A DNA stretch of 64,000 nucleotides. Origin: JAMQKA01 sp043951865 (lineage in GTDB: Bacteria; Bacteroidota; Rhodothermia; Balneolales; Balneolaceae). Positions 26,293 through 35,511 of the stretch are shown here, piece after piece; positions within the stretch are counted from its first letter, which is position 1; the number at the start of each line of letters is the position of its first letter. The notes beneath the pieces are model-generated. The model was not told the DNA's origin and did not search any database. It was given only the letters and a program-made list of their open reading frames with translations. Where the stretch lies: positions 1-64,000 of the forward strand of contig NZ_JBINJF010000011.1 in assembly GCF_043951865.1 (NCBI RefSeq). Direction: 5' to 3'. The position numbers were made by a program, and so were the translations under genes.

Positions 26293-28737
26293 TTAGTCAT
26301 TATAAACTCTCATCTCATAAATCCGGGCCTCAGGGGCACCATTGGTTTCTAATACCCGTAAACGAAGAGCTGTAGTCTGTATAGCTTTAAAACTATGAAC
26401 TCGCCTGCGCCTGTAGTTGTCTTCTTCCCGGATCAGCTCCTGCCATCCACCATCCTTTTGATATTCAATAATATATTTTTTCACAGATTCAGGATAGCGG
26501 TAGAGGGATTTCGTTACTCTGTAGTTCTGGTTGGTATCAAACGTTATTTGAACCGTATTAAAACGCTGTGGAGATTCCCAGTCAAGCTTAATCCAGGCTG
26601 GCAACGGATCGGCAGGATCCGATATCCAGATATTTGACCACTGGTCAGGCCGGTTTGTACCCCTGTTCACATTGGAGGCTTCGTAGGGATAACTGGAAGG
26701 AGTAACCTTAATGGAGAAGCATTTACCCCGTGTTAATGGCTCCCAAAAGCCATTTCTACCCGCTCCCGGCAGGTCCTTAATATCGGTCGGAGGATAAATT
26801 TCTTGAAATGATTCAGGATGTTCTTTGTATGGAGGTTTTGAGGGCTGTACGGCTGCGGTTGTAGCAACAGGAGTTTGTGTTGCTCCGTCATGTGAATCAT
26901 GATATGATTTCCAGTAAATATCAGAATGCTGATCCGTATATATATAATAAAGCTGATTTGGTTTTACCGGGGTATCAAACTTAAACTCGATCCACCCGTT
27001 GAAATTGGCAGGTACCACTGAATGAGTCACAGCGATATCTTTCTCAGAACGAAAATCCCATACACTCTGAGACCTACGAAGCCCCAAACGAATTTTCTGT
27101 GCTTTTTCACTTCTGGAGTGTAGCAGTAGTTTGACACTTTCTATGCGATCACCGGAAAAGGGGAAAAGTTGGGCACACGGCTCATTTAATTCATGGGAGT
27201 TATTAGCATCGGGGAACAGTAACGGTGAGGAACTACTGGCCGACATGTTGGCTTTACGAGCCAGGTCCCGGGGATCCTTATTGACTACGCCCGGGATATG
27301 ACAATCCTGGCGAAGCAATATTTGCTGGCATTCTTCAGCGTAACCATTAGCTACCTCTTTGGGTAAAATCTTGTTCTTGACAGCCAATGATGCCGCAACG
27401 CCTACTGCTTGTCCGGTAACTGCCCCCGTCGGCAACACACGAGACGACGCAAAGGCGAGGTAAGAACAACTTATCGGTCGGCCGGCCATCATAAGATTAT
27501 TGATATTTTTGGAATACAGTGAACGAAGCGGGATTCCATACACTTTTGATCCCACTGTATGAAAATATTCCCACGCCGGTACTTTATCATTGTTAAGTAT
27601 CCCTCCTTTATTATGTAAATCTATGTACCAGGCTCCATACGCAACGGCGTCCTCAAGTTTTTGAGGATTCTGAACATTATGCTGGGTAAGCACATAATCT
27701 CCCTGTATGCGATAGGCATCCCGCTTATACGGCCAGGTTCCTACAAACTCGAGGCCATAATTTTCTACTCCGTGATCGCCCTTGTTCTTTAAATGATCCC
27801 AGACTCCCAGTATTTGTTTTAATGCTACGTGCCGCCCCTCATTCATATCTTCAACCCAGTGGTAAGGTTCGGATATCTCCATCCACCAGTAGCCCCCGAT
27901 AATATCTTCGGAGGGATGATTGTGATGACCACGAGAAAGCAGGTCCTCTTCGCTTTCAAATTCACTGGCCCAATCCGGTCGTTTGAAAGGAACGGGATTT
28001 CCTGTGTCTCTCGCATTAAAGTAATAAGTGTTGCCCATGTGATACCTATCCGGCTCAGACGGGGCTAATGGCTCTTCGAATTCATCCTGACTTTCGCGTC
28101 CCCACTTATATTCGGCACCGGAAAAATAACCGAGATTCCCATCACCGGTGGTATCAACAAAAAGGGGGGCTTTGAAAAAATAGTCCTTGTTACTCCCAAG
28201 TTGTATACAATAAATTGACTCGATTGTAGATTCATCCGCCATCACCACATTGTGCATATGGGTATTGAGATATGCATCAATATTCTCCTCGTTCAAAATC
28301 CATTCATAAAGTACCAAATCCCATATGGCGTTTAGTTTGTTACCTCCAAATGAATTATGGTTACGTACACGCTCTTCAATGTATATCTCTTCAAATATCC
28401 CTCCCTCCTTAATCCAGGGATTAAACCGATCAGTGGGTTCTGGTTCCAATTTTACTTCACTGGATGAACTACCACCAAACATCGATCGGTTATGAATCAA
28501 CGCCACTTTGACCCCATTTCTGGCTGCGCTAATGGAAGCCGTAATACCAGCTAGCCCTCCCCCAACAACCACCACCTCATATTCTTTGTTTATACTGTCT
28601 TTCTGGAGAATCTCCTTTTTCTCCTCTGACATCGTGAATTCCGGTTTTGATTCCAGACCGGAATTACTCGATCCCCCAAAAAGAGTACCTGTAAAAAAAA
28701 GACCGAGTTTTTTAAAAAAATCTTTTCTGGAATCCAT
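26293..28737 (-). CDS. FAD-dependent oxidoreductase with C-terminal discoidin-like domain
   Basis: 814 residues. The N-terminus MDSRKDFFKKLGLFFTG is Tat-like but has RK in place of RR. The Rossmann motif VVVGGGLAGITASISAARNG starts near residue 55, then FGGSSSSEVKLEP. NLMMAGRPISCSYLAFASSR near 400 and AVGVAASLA close the FAD core. The C-terminal 320 residues carry beta-rich modules, including a region near 655-810 (NVNRGTNRPDQWSNIWIS, TVQITFDTN, ALRLRVLETNG) resembling an F5/8 type C or NPCBM-like carbohydrate-binding domain. It is probably an exported glycan-active flavoprotein of unknown reaction. It lies 26 bp after the 488-residue protein gene. Confidence 0.8.
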   Translation of the reverse strand: MDSRKDFFKKLGLFFTGTLFGGSSNSGLESKPEFTMSEEKKEILQKDSINKEYEVVVVGGGLAGITASISAARNGVKVALIHNRSMFGGSSSSEVKLEPEPTDRFNPWIKEGGIFEEIYIEERVRNHNSFGGNKLNAIWDLVLYEWILNEENIDAYLNTHMHNVVMADESTIESIYCIQLGSNKDYFFKAPLFVDTTGDGNLGYFSGAEYKWGRESQDEFEEPLAPSEPDRYHMGNTYYFNARDTGNPVPFKRPDWASEFESEEDLLSRGHHNHPSEDIIGGYWWMEISEPYHWVEDMNEGRHVALKQILGVWDHLKNKGDHGVENYGLEFVGTWPYKRDAYRIQGDYVLTQHNVQNPQKLEDAVAYGAWYIDLHNKGGILNNDKVPAWEYFHTVGSKVYGIPLRSLYSKNINNLMMAGRPISCSYLAFASSRVLPTGAVTGQAVGVAASLAVKNKILPKEVANGYAEECQQILLRQDCHIPGVVNKDPRDLARKANMSASSSSPLLFPDANNSHELNEPCAQLFPFSGDRIESVKLLLHSRSEKAQKIRLGLRRSQSVWDFRSEKDIAVTHSVVPANFNGWIEFKFDTPVKPNQLYYIYTDQHSDIYWKSYHDSHDGATQTPVATTAAVQPSKPPYKEHPESFQEIYPPTDIKDLPGAGRNGFWEPLTRGKCFSIKVTPSSYPYEASNVNRGTNRPDQWSNIWISDPADPLPAWIKLDWESPQRFNTVQITFDTNQNYRVTKSLYRYPESVKKYIIEYQKDGGWQELIREEDNYRRRRVHSFKAIQTTALRLRVLETNGAPEARIYEMRVYND

Positions 28738-28763
28738 TATCCAACCGTTTGAACTTTCTATTT

Positions 28764-30212
28764 TTATTCATAAATAAAATAGGCCGTAGCCTTACAGCTT
28801 TTATCAACTTTAACCCGGATCCATTTCGCACCGTAGCTTTGGGGAAATTCGTAGTGTATATATTTGTCAGCCGGTACGCTTATATTTTTTAATTCATGCC
28901 ATTTCCCATCACCAATTACATCTACTTCAAGCGTAAATTGAACGGGGTCATCAGAATTATGATACAGATGTACCGATTTTTGATCAAAACCACCCATTAA
29001 ATATGGATCGGAAGTTTCGCCAGCCTCTACTTCGGTTTCATACCAAACCCCACCCGTACCCTTTGGTTTGCCGAACGACCACAGATCGTCTGTTTTGCCA
29101 AACCAGAGACCTGCCTGCGACTGTCCGGCCAGGGGATTGCGATCCAGGGTTCCGAATTTCATGGGAGTGGCCTGGTTACCGGCCATTACAAGCATTCCCC
29201 GCCAGGAGGCAAAGTCGGGGATAATTCTCAAATGGGATGAAATAGGGCGAATTCCCCACAACCCATCCGCATACGTGTGGTAGGCAACTTCATAGAACAG
29301 GCCGTGTACATCCATCAATGCCCGTTCCGTCTCCACAGACCGAATGCGCATCCACTCCGTATAACTGGTTTCATCAAATGTTCTGCTGCCTTTGGGTAAT
29401 CTATAAGTTTTCCACTGTCCATTGATGAAAGCTTTTAAAATAACTGAAGCTTTATCCCAGCCGGTGGCAATCATCGGGCTGCCGGAAGCACGGGCACTCC
29501 ATACCTCCGTAAACGCTGTTTTTTCAAGGATATGCCAAGCTCCTTTTCCGTCCCACTCCGCCAGTCTTCCATCGGGATCATCCAGGGAACTGTAGGTATT
29601 GTTGGCAATCACAACCCGCCCGTGATTGGTAAATCCGCTCTTAAAATGCGGTTTGGCTCCCCCGGGGACTTTCAGCTCTTCTTTTAAATCAAAAAGTTGT
29701 TTTGTTTCCAGGGTATTAACATCAACCTCAAAAAACTCCCCCTCCATCGCCAGGTAATACACCTTGTTTTCGGGGTCGTCAAGGTGTTCCATGGTGGCCG
29801 CCAGCCGGTGCTCTTTCACCCCGTCTATCAGCCGTACGTTGCCTAGCGTGTCGACGGCGTAGGGCCCGATCAACAGCTGGTGACTGGGTCCGTGGATCAA
29901 CCTGTTGGCATAGGTGCCGACTACACTTTTGGGATGTTTATGCAGGTCCAGGTTTTGGTCGATTTCATAGAGCCCTGTCCCGGTGCCGGTTCCTTTCATA
30001 TGAGCCACATACGTGACGGCCCAGAGGCGGTCGGCCCAGGGCATCAAAGCCCCGATCCCCGCTTCCGTTCTAGGTGCGTGCCCGGCCACCATCGCCACAT
30101 CCGGAATAACACCACTGACATTCAATTTTTGCTCATTTCTATCGACCTGTTTTTGGGCAAAAATCTGACTCGAAAACAGAAATAGGAATACAACGACTAA
30201 TAAATGTTTCAT
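28764..30212 (-). CDS. Secreted protein, short paralogue of the two Tat-exported neighbours
   Basis: About 482 residues from the ATG at 30212 (open to a TTG at 30230), with a Sec signal peptide (KHLLVVVFLFLFSSQIFAQ). I do not recognise the family. It shares blocks with the two large proteins at 30273 and 32921, such as PWADRLWAVTY, YANRLIHGPSHQLLIGPYAVD, DLWSFGKPKGTGGVW, DPYLMGGFDQKSV and a C-terminus ending KSCKATAYFIYE. The recurring WDGK, HG and DFASWRG motifs at regular spacing suggest a beta-propeller with a C-terminal beta-sandwich. It represents one complete unit, while the neighbours have one complete and one partial unit. It uses the Sec route whereas its paralogues use Tat. Its function is unknown; the locus suggests glycan binding or cleavage. 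Confidence 0.75.
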   Translation of the reverse strand: MKHLLVVVFLFLFSSQIFAQKQVDRNEQKLNVSGVIPDVAMVAGHAPRTEAGIGALMPWADRLWAVTYVAHMKGTGTGTGLYEIDQNLDLHKHPKSVVGTYANRLIHGPSHQLLIGPYAVDTLGNVRLIDGVKEHRLAATMEHLDDPENKVYYLAMEGEFFEVDVNTLETKQLFDLKEELKVPGGAKPHFKSGFTNHGRVVIANNTYSSLDDPDGRLAEWDGKGAWHILEKTAFTEVWSARASGSPMIATGWDKASVILKAFINGQWKTYRLPKGSRTFDETSYTEWMRIRSVETERALMDVHGLFYEVAYHTYADGLWGIRPISSHLRIIPDFASWRGMLVMAGNQATPMKFGTLDRNPLAGQSQAGLWFGKTDDLWSFGKPKGTGGVWYETEVEAGETSDPYLMGGFDQKSVHLYHNSDDPVQFTLEVDVIGDGKWHELKNISVPADKYIHYEFPQSYGAKWIRVKVDKSCKATAYFIYE

Positions 30213-30272
30213 CTTCCAACTTATTATCAATTAAGATGGCACCTGGCTAACAGAAATACTTCTGCTCATAAC

Positions 30273-32852
30273 CTACGTATAGGTAAATATCGCAGACGCA
30301 CGACAATCACTATTGGCTTTTAAGCGAACCCAGTGTGCATTGAAGCCATCAGGGAAATTAAACCTGGCTGTTTCTCCCGGTTTTACAGCCATGCTGTCAA
30401 AAGTGTGCCATCGGCTGTAATCATCGCCCACAACGTCTACATGCATGGTGAAATTAACCTCTATGGTAAATTCGACTGTATCATTTTGGTCATGGGAAAT
30501 TTCCACCATCTTTTTATCAAATCCGGTCATCAAGTACGGATCGGATGGATTATTCGCATAAACTTTTGAGTCTTTCCAAGGGCCCCCGACTCCTGTCGGT
30601 TTACCGAGTTTCCACAGGTCATCCACATCACCGAACCACAGGCCAACTTTGCCATCATCACTTTTGACAAAGTGATCTCCGCCGTTATCAAAATCATTCC
30701 GGCAGCCGGCCAGAACCAGCAGTCCTCTCCAGGGACAAAAATCGGTTATTCGTTTATTGTGGGTTGTAATCGGCTTTATATGAGCGATACCCCCGGAGTT
30801 GGGTCGCGGCAGGTAGTACATAATTCCATGGACATTGAACAGGTCGCGTTCCGTGACCACCTCTCGCCTGCTGCGCGGTCTGCCAAAAGCTGTGGGCTCA
30901 TCAAAGGCCGCATCGCCTTTGGGCAACCGGTACGGGCGCCCATTCTGATCTTTTACCACTACCGAGGCCTCATCCACGGTAAATTCGGAATCGTCAATTT
31001 CAGCTTCCTCTTTCAGCTGCTTGTGGGCCTGAGAATTCTGTACGTTTTTCAATTTCATGTCTACGTCGATCTCGTAGTACCCGGCTTCCGCGGCATTACC
31101 GTTGCTATCCACTGACCAGGCTGCAAACTGCAAGGTGCCGCGATCCTCTCCCCGCGGTCGCAACAGTCCCACATTTCTGGGTGCATTGTGGGAGGGGGCT
31201 GCAAGTGCCGAGAACATATCAGGATCCTGAACGGCCCCGCCTCCACTGCCGTAGTGGAAATTGGCGGTTACATATTTGCCATCTTTGTCCGGTACAATTC
31301 GAATCCATTCCCCGTTCAAGGAATCCTCAAATGTGTGGCGCAGGTAACCGAAAGGCGGCACTTCAATCCTGGTCAGCCGCTCCCAGTTTCCGCGGCCATT
31401 TCGATCAAGCTGCAAGGTAAATGTTATGGGATAGCTGTTTTCATGACTTAGATGAAGCTGCCGGTTTTTGAAATCCTTGAATGCATAGGGATCTGAGGGT
31501 TTCCCCGCCTCTACCTGATCGTGCAGCCAGGGACCGCCAAATCCATACGGTTTGCCGTTGTTTTTCAATTCATCCCACTTGGAAAACCACAGGTTGGATT
31601 GTGACTGCTCTACCAGGCTTTTCCAGGGACCAAACGTATTTCGTGCTGCATCATCACAGGCAAAAACGAGCTGATCTTCCCACCGGGCAAAATCACCGGT
31701 AATTTTCAGATGACTTGCTATCGGTGTCGGAGCCCGGTGTGTTTCTTTGGAAAAATCACTGGGAAACTCGAACCACATGCCGTGGTGATTCATAAGATAT
31801 TCGCCGTCCGGACCAACCTGGCGAATCCGGGGCCACTCGGTATGCCACCCGTGTAATCCTTCGTAGCTGTAATCCCCCTTGGGCAGCCTGAAGGTGCTCC
31901 ACTCGCCGTCGTCGTATAATTTCAATATCAGGGACCTGAAATCCCATCCCACACTCCATAAAGGTGCATCGTCTGATTCATTTCCGTAAATACCACCGGG
32001 GCCGGTCACTTCTGTGAATTGGCGATCTTCCACCACCTGCCATTCGTCGGATTTTCCATCCCAGGATGCAAGGCACCCTGACGGCAGCGTATAATCAGTC
32101 ATATCACCACCTCCGATACGTCCGTTGTTGGCATACACTACTTTACCCTGCGAGGTGTACCCTCCCTTGCCGTGATAGCCGGGCAGCCGCTCCCCTCCGA
32201 TTGAACGGTATCCCGTATAGCCGGGATCTTCCTGCTGACCGGTAAAGCCGGGAGGTACGTTCTGATCACGGTAAAGGGTTGTAACTTCGAGGCTCTTTAC
32301 GTCCACTTCATACATTCCCTCCTCCATGGTCATGTAGTAGATTTTGCCTTCCGGATCGGTCAGGTGGCGCGCATTTGCTGTCGGACGGCCCGGCATTACA
32401 TCATAAGAAATCGGTCGTACATTTCTATTTTGATCGATGGCATACGGACCGATAAAAAGTTGACTGGATTCCCGGTGAATCATGCGGTTGGCCGGCGTGC
32501 CCCCGATCGATTCTTCGCGTTTTATTATTTCCAGGTTCGGGGTAATTTCATACAATCCGTCATGATCGTTGCCATACGGGAAATGCGGGCTGTAGGTGAC
32601 GGCCCAAAGTCGCCCGGCCCACGGCACTACGGCTCCTATTCCGCATTCGCCGCCGTGGTTAAACATGGCCAAGTGAGGATACCTTCCGCTAATACGAATC
32701 CCCAAATGATGATCAGATCCATTTTTCGAGCCTGCAAATCCCATCCCCGGGATTGAGCTCAACAAAATGCTCCCGCCTACAGCCATGGAAGCCTGTTTGC
32801 AAAAATCACGTCTTGAGATGCTGTTGAGAATTTTTGTCTTATTATTTTCCAT
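30273..32852 (-). CDS. Tat-exported protein of unknown function, duplicated architecture (copy 1)
   Basis: 859 residues. A clear twin-arginine signal (SISRRDFCKQASMAVGG, residues about 12-28) ends near SIPGMGFAGS. I do not recognise the family. The N-terminal unit (about 45-510) contains FNHGGECGIGAVVPWAGRLW, NRMIHRESSQLFIGPYAID and LMNHHGMWFEFP. The C-terminal unit (about 520-859) repeats the later part (LFNVHGIMYYLP, DFCPWRGLLVLAGC, DLWKLGKPTGVGGPW, DPYLMTGFDKK) and ends DCRASAIFTYT. The gene is a tandem paralogue of the next one upstream (32921-35494); the Tat signals are almost identical. Tat export implies folding, possibly with a cofactor, before export. Confidence 0.78.
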   Translation of the reverse strand: MENNKTKILNSISRRDFCKQASMAVGGSILLSSIPGMGFAGSKNGSDHHLGIRISGRYPHLAMFNHGGECGIGAVVPWAGRLWAVTYSPHFPYGNDHDGLYEITPNLEIIKREESIGGTPANRMIHRESSQLFIGPYAIDQNRNVRPISYDVMPGRPTANARHLTDPEGKIYYMTMEEGMYEVDVKSLEVTTLYRDQNVPPGFTGQQEDPGYTGYRSIGGERLPGYHGKGGYTSQGKVVYANNGRIGGGDMTDYTLPSGCLASWDGKSDEWQVVEDRQFTEVTGPGGIYGNESDDAPLWSVGWDFRSLILKLYDDGEWSTFRLPKGDYSYEGLHGWHTEWPRIRQVGPDGEYLMNHHGMWFEFPSDFSKETHRAPTPIASHLKITGDFARWEDQLVFACDDAARNTFGPWKSLVEQSQSNLWFSKWDELKNNGKPYGFGGPWLHDQVEAGKPSDPYAFKDFKNRQLHLSHENSYPITFTLQLDRNGRGNWERLTRIEVPPFGYLRHTFEDSLNGEWIRIVPDKDGKYVTANFHYGSGGGAVQDPDMFSALAAPSHNAPRNVGLLRPRGEDRGTLQFAAWSVDSNGNAAEAGYYEIDVDMKLKNVQNSQAHKQLKEEAEIDDSEFTVDEASVVVKDQNGRPYRLPKGDAAFDEPTAFGRPRSRREVVTERDLFNVHGIMYYLPRPNSGGIAHIKPITTHNKRITDFCPWRGLLVLAGCRNDFDNGGDHFVKSDDGKVGLWFGDVDDLWKLGKPTGVGGPWKDSKVYANNPSDPYLMTGFDKKMVEISHDQNDTVEFTIEVNFTMHVDVVGDDYSRWHTFDSMAVKPGETARFNFPDGFNAHWVRLKANSDCRASAIFTYT

Positions 32853-32920
32853 AAATGTTTAAATAAAATTTACATGTATGTATTTAATACCAAGTTTGAT
32901 AACCATGCCTGACCGGGAAA

Positions 32921-35494
32921 TCACGTGTACGTAAAGATGGCGGAAGCATTGCAATCCTTGTCAGCAACCAATCTTACCCAATGAGCGCTAAAGCCTTCGG
33001 GGAAATGGAACGTTCTCTTATCACCGGGTTGTACCGTAATATTTTCGTAGGAACTCCACCGTCCAAATTGGTCGCTCACGGCTATGAAATTCCTGGTTAC
33101 ATTAAGTTCTATTGTGAACACTATGGGACTATCAGCATTGTGGGAAAGCTCGAGACTCTTTTTGTCGTACCCCGTCATGATGTACGGATCTGACGGTATA
33201 TTCGCCTGAACGTCGGTATTCTTCCACGGGCCGCCCACCCCTTTCGGTTTTCCAAGTTTCCACAAGTCGTCGTAATCTCCTATCCACAAGCCCACTTTAC
33301 CATCGTCACTCATTCTAAAGTGCTCACTTTCCTCTTGAAAATCGGTTCGGCAGCCCGCCAAGACAGTGAGGCCCCGCCAGGTGCAAAAATCGGTTATTCG
33401 CTTGTTATGCGTGGCAATCGGCTTCATATTGGCAACACCCCCCGAATTTTCCCGCGGCAGGTAATAGATTGAACCATGTAAATTCAGGGTATCTCTTTCC
33501 GTTGCCAGCTCCCTTTTCATGCGTGGAATACCGAATTCAGTGGGATTATCGAAGGCAGGGTCACCTTTGGGCAACCGGTATCTATTATCCCAGTGATCAG
33601 TTATAATGACCGACGCCTCATCAATTTTGAACCCATCCGCTTCGATGCTCGCTTTTTGTTTGACATCCCTGAATAGATTCTCATCGTCTACCTTTTTTAA
33701 TTTTAAATCCTCATCCATCTCGTAATAACCCGACTCGGTGGTTTTACCGTCAGCATCGACACTCCACGCCCCGAACTGAAGTGTTCCTGTATCCTCACCA
33801 CGGGTATATAGCAGGCCAACGCTTCTTGGTGATTTGGGGCTGGCAGGTGCCAACGCCTTGAACATTTCCGGATCTTGCTGCACGCCTCCGCCTTTTCCCA
33901 AATGAAAGTAGGCCGTCACATATTTTCCGCTCATCTCCGGCGTCAGGCGTATCCATTCGGCACGGATCTTATCGGAAAATTTGTGGTGAATATATCCATG
34001 AGCTGGTACTGTTAAACTTGTAAGCTCCTCCCAGTTTCCTCTGCCATCTTTATCGATTTCCAATTTGAACGTAATTGGATAGTTATTAAGCTGGCTCAGA
34101 TGCAGTTGTCGATTTCTAAAGCCCGGAAATGCAAATGGGTCAGATGCCCGGCCTTCCTGCACTTCATCACTGACCCAGGGACCGCCCCAGCCGTAAGGAT
34201 TTCCGTTATCCTTCAACTGTTCCCACGTTGAGAACCATAAATTGGAATGTGATTGACCGGTTAAATTTGAGCCGGGCCACCTGTTTACAGCATTATCATC
34301 GCATCCGAAAACGATCTGATCCTCCCATCTTGCAAAATCGCCCGTTATTTTCAAATGACTCGCAATGGGTCGCGGCGCAGGATGATATTCTTCGGAGAAT
34401 TCACCCGGGAAATCGAACCACATGCCGTGATGATTCATCAGGTACTGCCCCTCCGGGCCAACCTGCCGAATTCGGGGCCATTCCGTATGCCACCCGTGCA
34501 ATCCCCCGTAACTGTAATCGGCTTTGGGAAGCCTGAAAGTGCTCCATTCGCCGTTATCCAATAATTTGAGTATCAATGATCTGTGATCCCATCCTGTACT
34601 CCAGACCGGGTCACCTTCCGATTCATTACCCTGAATACCACCAGGGCCCGTTACTTCAGTAAATTGTCTTTCGTGGATAATCTGCCATCCTTCGGAAGAC
34701 AACTCGCCGCCCCATGTACCGTCCCAGGCTGCCAGGCATCCTGAATTATTGCTCAGATCAACCAAGCCTCCACCACCTGTTATTCCGCCCGTACCAATTC
34801 TGCCGTTGTTGGCATATACAGCAAATCCCTGTCCGGAATACCCGCCTTTTCCGTGGTAACCAGGCAAACGAGGGCCGCCGTCGTTTCCGTCGGGTGTCAT
34901 GTTTGAATCCAGGTAGAGTGTTCTTACTTCCAACGTGTTCACGTCTACCTCGTACATACCCTCTTCCATGGTAAAGTAATAGACTTTTCGGGATGGTTCG
35001 GTCAAGTGCCGTGCAATGGCCGTGTGGCGGCCCGGCATTCTCTCATAGGGGATTACCCGAACATTTCCCTTTTCATCTATTGCATATGGACCTATAAATA
35101 ATTGTTGTGATTCCCGGTGTATCAATCGTCCCGGAGATGTACCACCTATCGATTCTTTTCTCTTTATAATTTCAAGATCCGGCGTAATTTCGTGTAAGCC
35201 GTCATGATCATTCCCCAGTGGATCATGTGGACTATAAGTCGTAGCCCAAAGCCGCCCCGCCCAGGGTACCACGTTTCCTATTCCACACTCACCACCATGG
35301 TTAAACATGGTCAAATGGGGATACCTTCCGCTAATACGAATCCCCAGATGGTGATCAGTCCAATTTTTCGACCTTGCGACTCCCATTCCGGGGATTGAGC
35401 TCAAAAAAATGCTCCCGCCAACAGCCATGGAAGCCTGTTTGCAAAAATCACGTCTTGAGATACTGTTTGCCCCTTTTTTCTCCATCTTTCCCAT
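32921..35494 (-). CDS. Tat-exported protein of unknown function, duplicated architecture (copy 2)
   Basis: 857 residues with the same architecture as the neighbour at 30273: Tat signal SISRRDFCKQASMAVGG, N-terminal unit with FNHGGECGIGNVVPWAGRLW, RLIHRESQQLFIGPYAID and LMNHHGMWFDFP, and a C-terminal partial repeat ending DCNASAIFTYT. The first 100 residues are nearly identical to copy 1, while the middles have diverged (for example a glycine-rich insertion GTGGITGGGGL near residue 235). This pattern fits tandem duplication followed by divergence. It is 17 bp downstream of the sulfatase gene. No catalytic motif is recognisable. It could be a novel lyase, hydrolase or binding protein of the locus. 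Confidence 0.78.
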   Translation of the reverse strand: MGKMEKKGANSISRRDFCKQASMAVGGSIFLSSIPGMGVARSKNWTDHHLGIRISGRYPHLTMFNHGGECGIGNVVPWAGRLWATTYSPHDPLGNDHDGLHEITPDLEIIKRKESIGGTSPGRLIHRESQQLFIGPYAIDEKGNVRVIPYERMPGRHTAIARHLTEPSRKVYYFTMEEGMYEVDVNTLEVRTLYLDSNMTPDGNDGGPRLPGYHGKGGYSGQGFAVYANNGRIGTGGITGGGGLVDLSNNSGCLAAWDGTWGGELSSEGWQIIHERQFTEVTGPGGIQGNESEGDPVWSTGWDHRSLILKLLDNGEWSTFRLPKADYSYGGLHGWHTEWPRIRQVGPEGQYLMNHHGMWFDFPGEFSEEYHPAPRPIASHLKITGDFARWEDQIVFGCDDNAVNRWPGSNLTGQSHSNLWFSTWEQLKDNGNPYGWGGPWVSDEVQEGRASDPFAFPGFRNRQLHLSQLNNYPITFKLEIDKDGRGNWEELTSLTVPAHGYIHHKFSDKIRAEWIRLTPEMSGKYVTAYFHLGKGGGVQQDPEMFKALAPASPKSPRSVGLLYTRGEDTGTLQFGAWSVDADGKTTESGYYEMDEDLKLKKVDDENLFRDVKQKASIEADGFKIDEASVIITDHWDNRYRLPKGDPAFDNPTEFGIPRMKRELATERDTLNLHGSIYYLPRENSGGVANMKPIATHNKRITDFCTWRGLTVLAGCRTDFQEESEHFRMSDDGKVGLWIGDYDDLWKLGKPKGVGGPWKNTDVQANIPSDPYIMTGYDKKSLELSHNADSPIVFTIELNVTRNFIAVSDQFGRWSSYENITVQPGDKRTFHFPEGFSAHWVRLVADKDCNASAIFTYT

Positions 35495-35511
35495 CTGATT
35501 AAATCTTAAAG

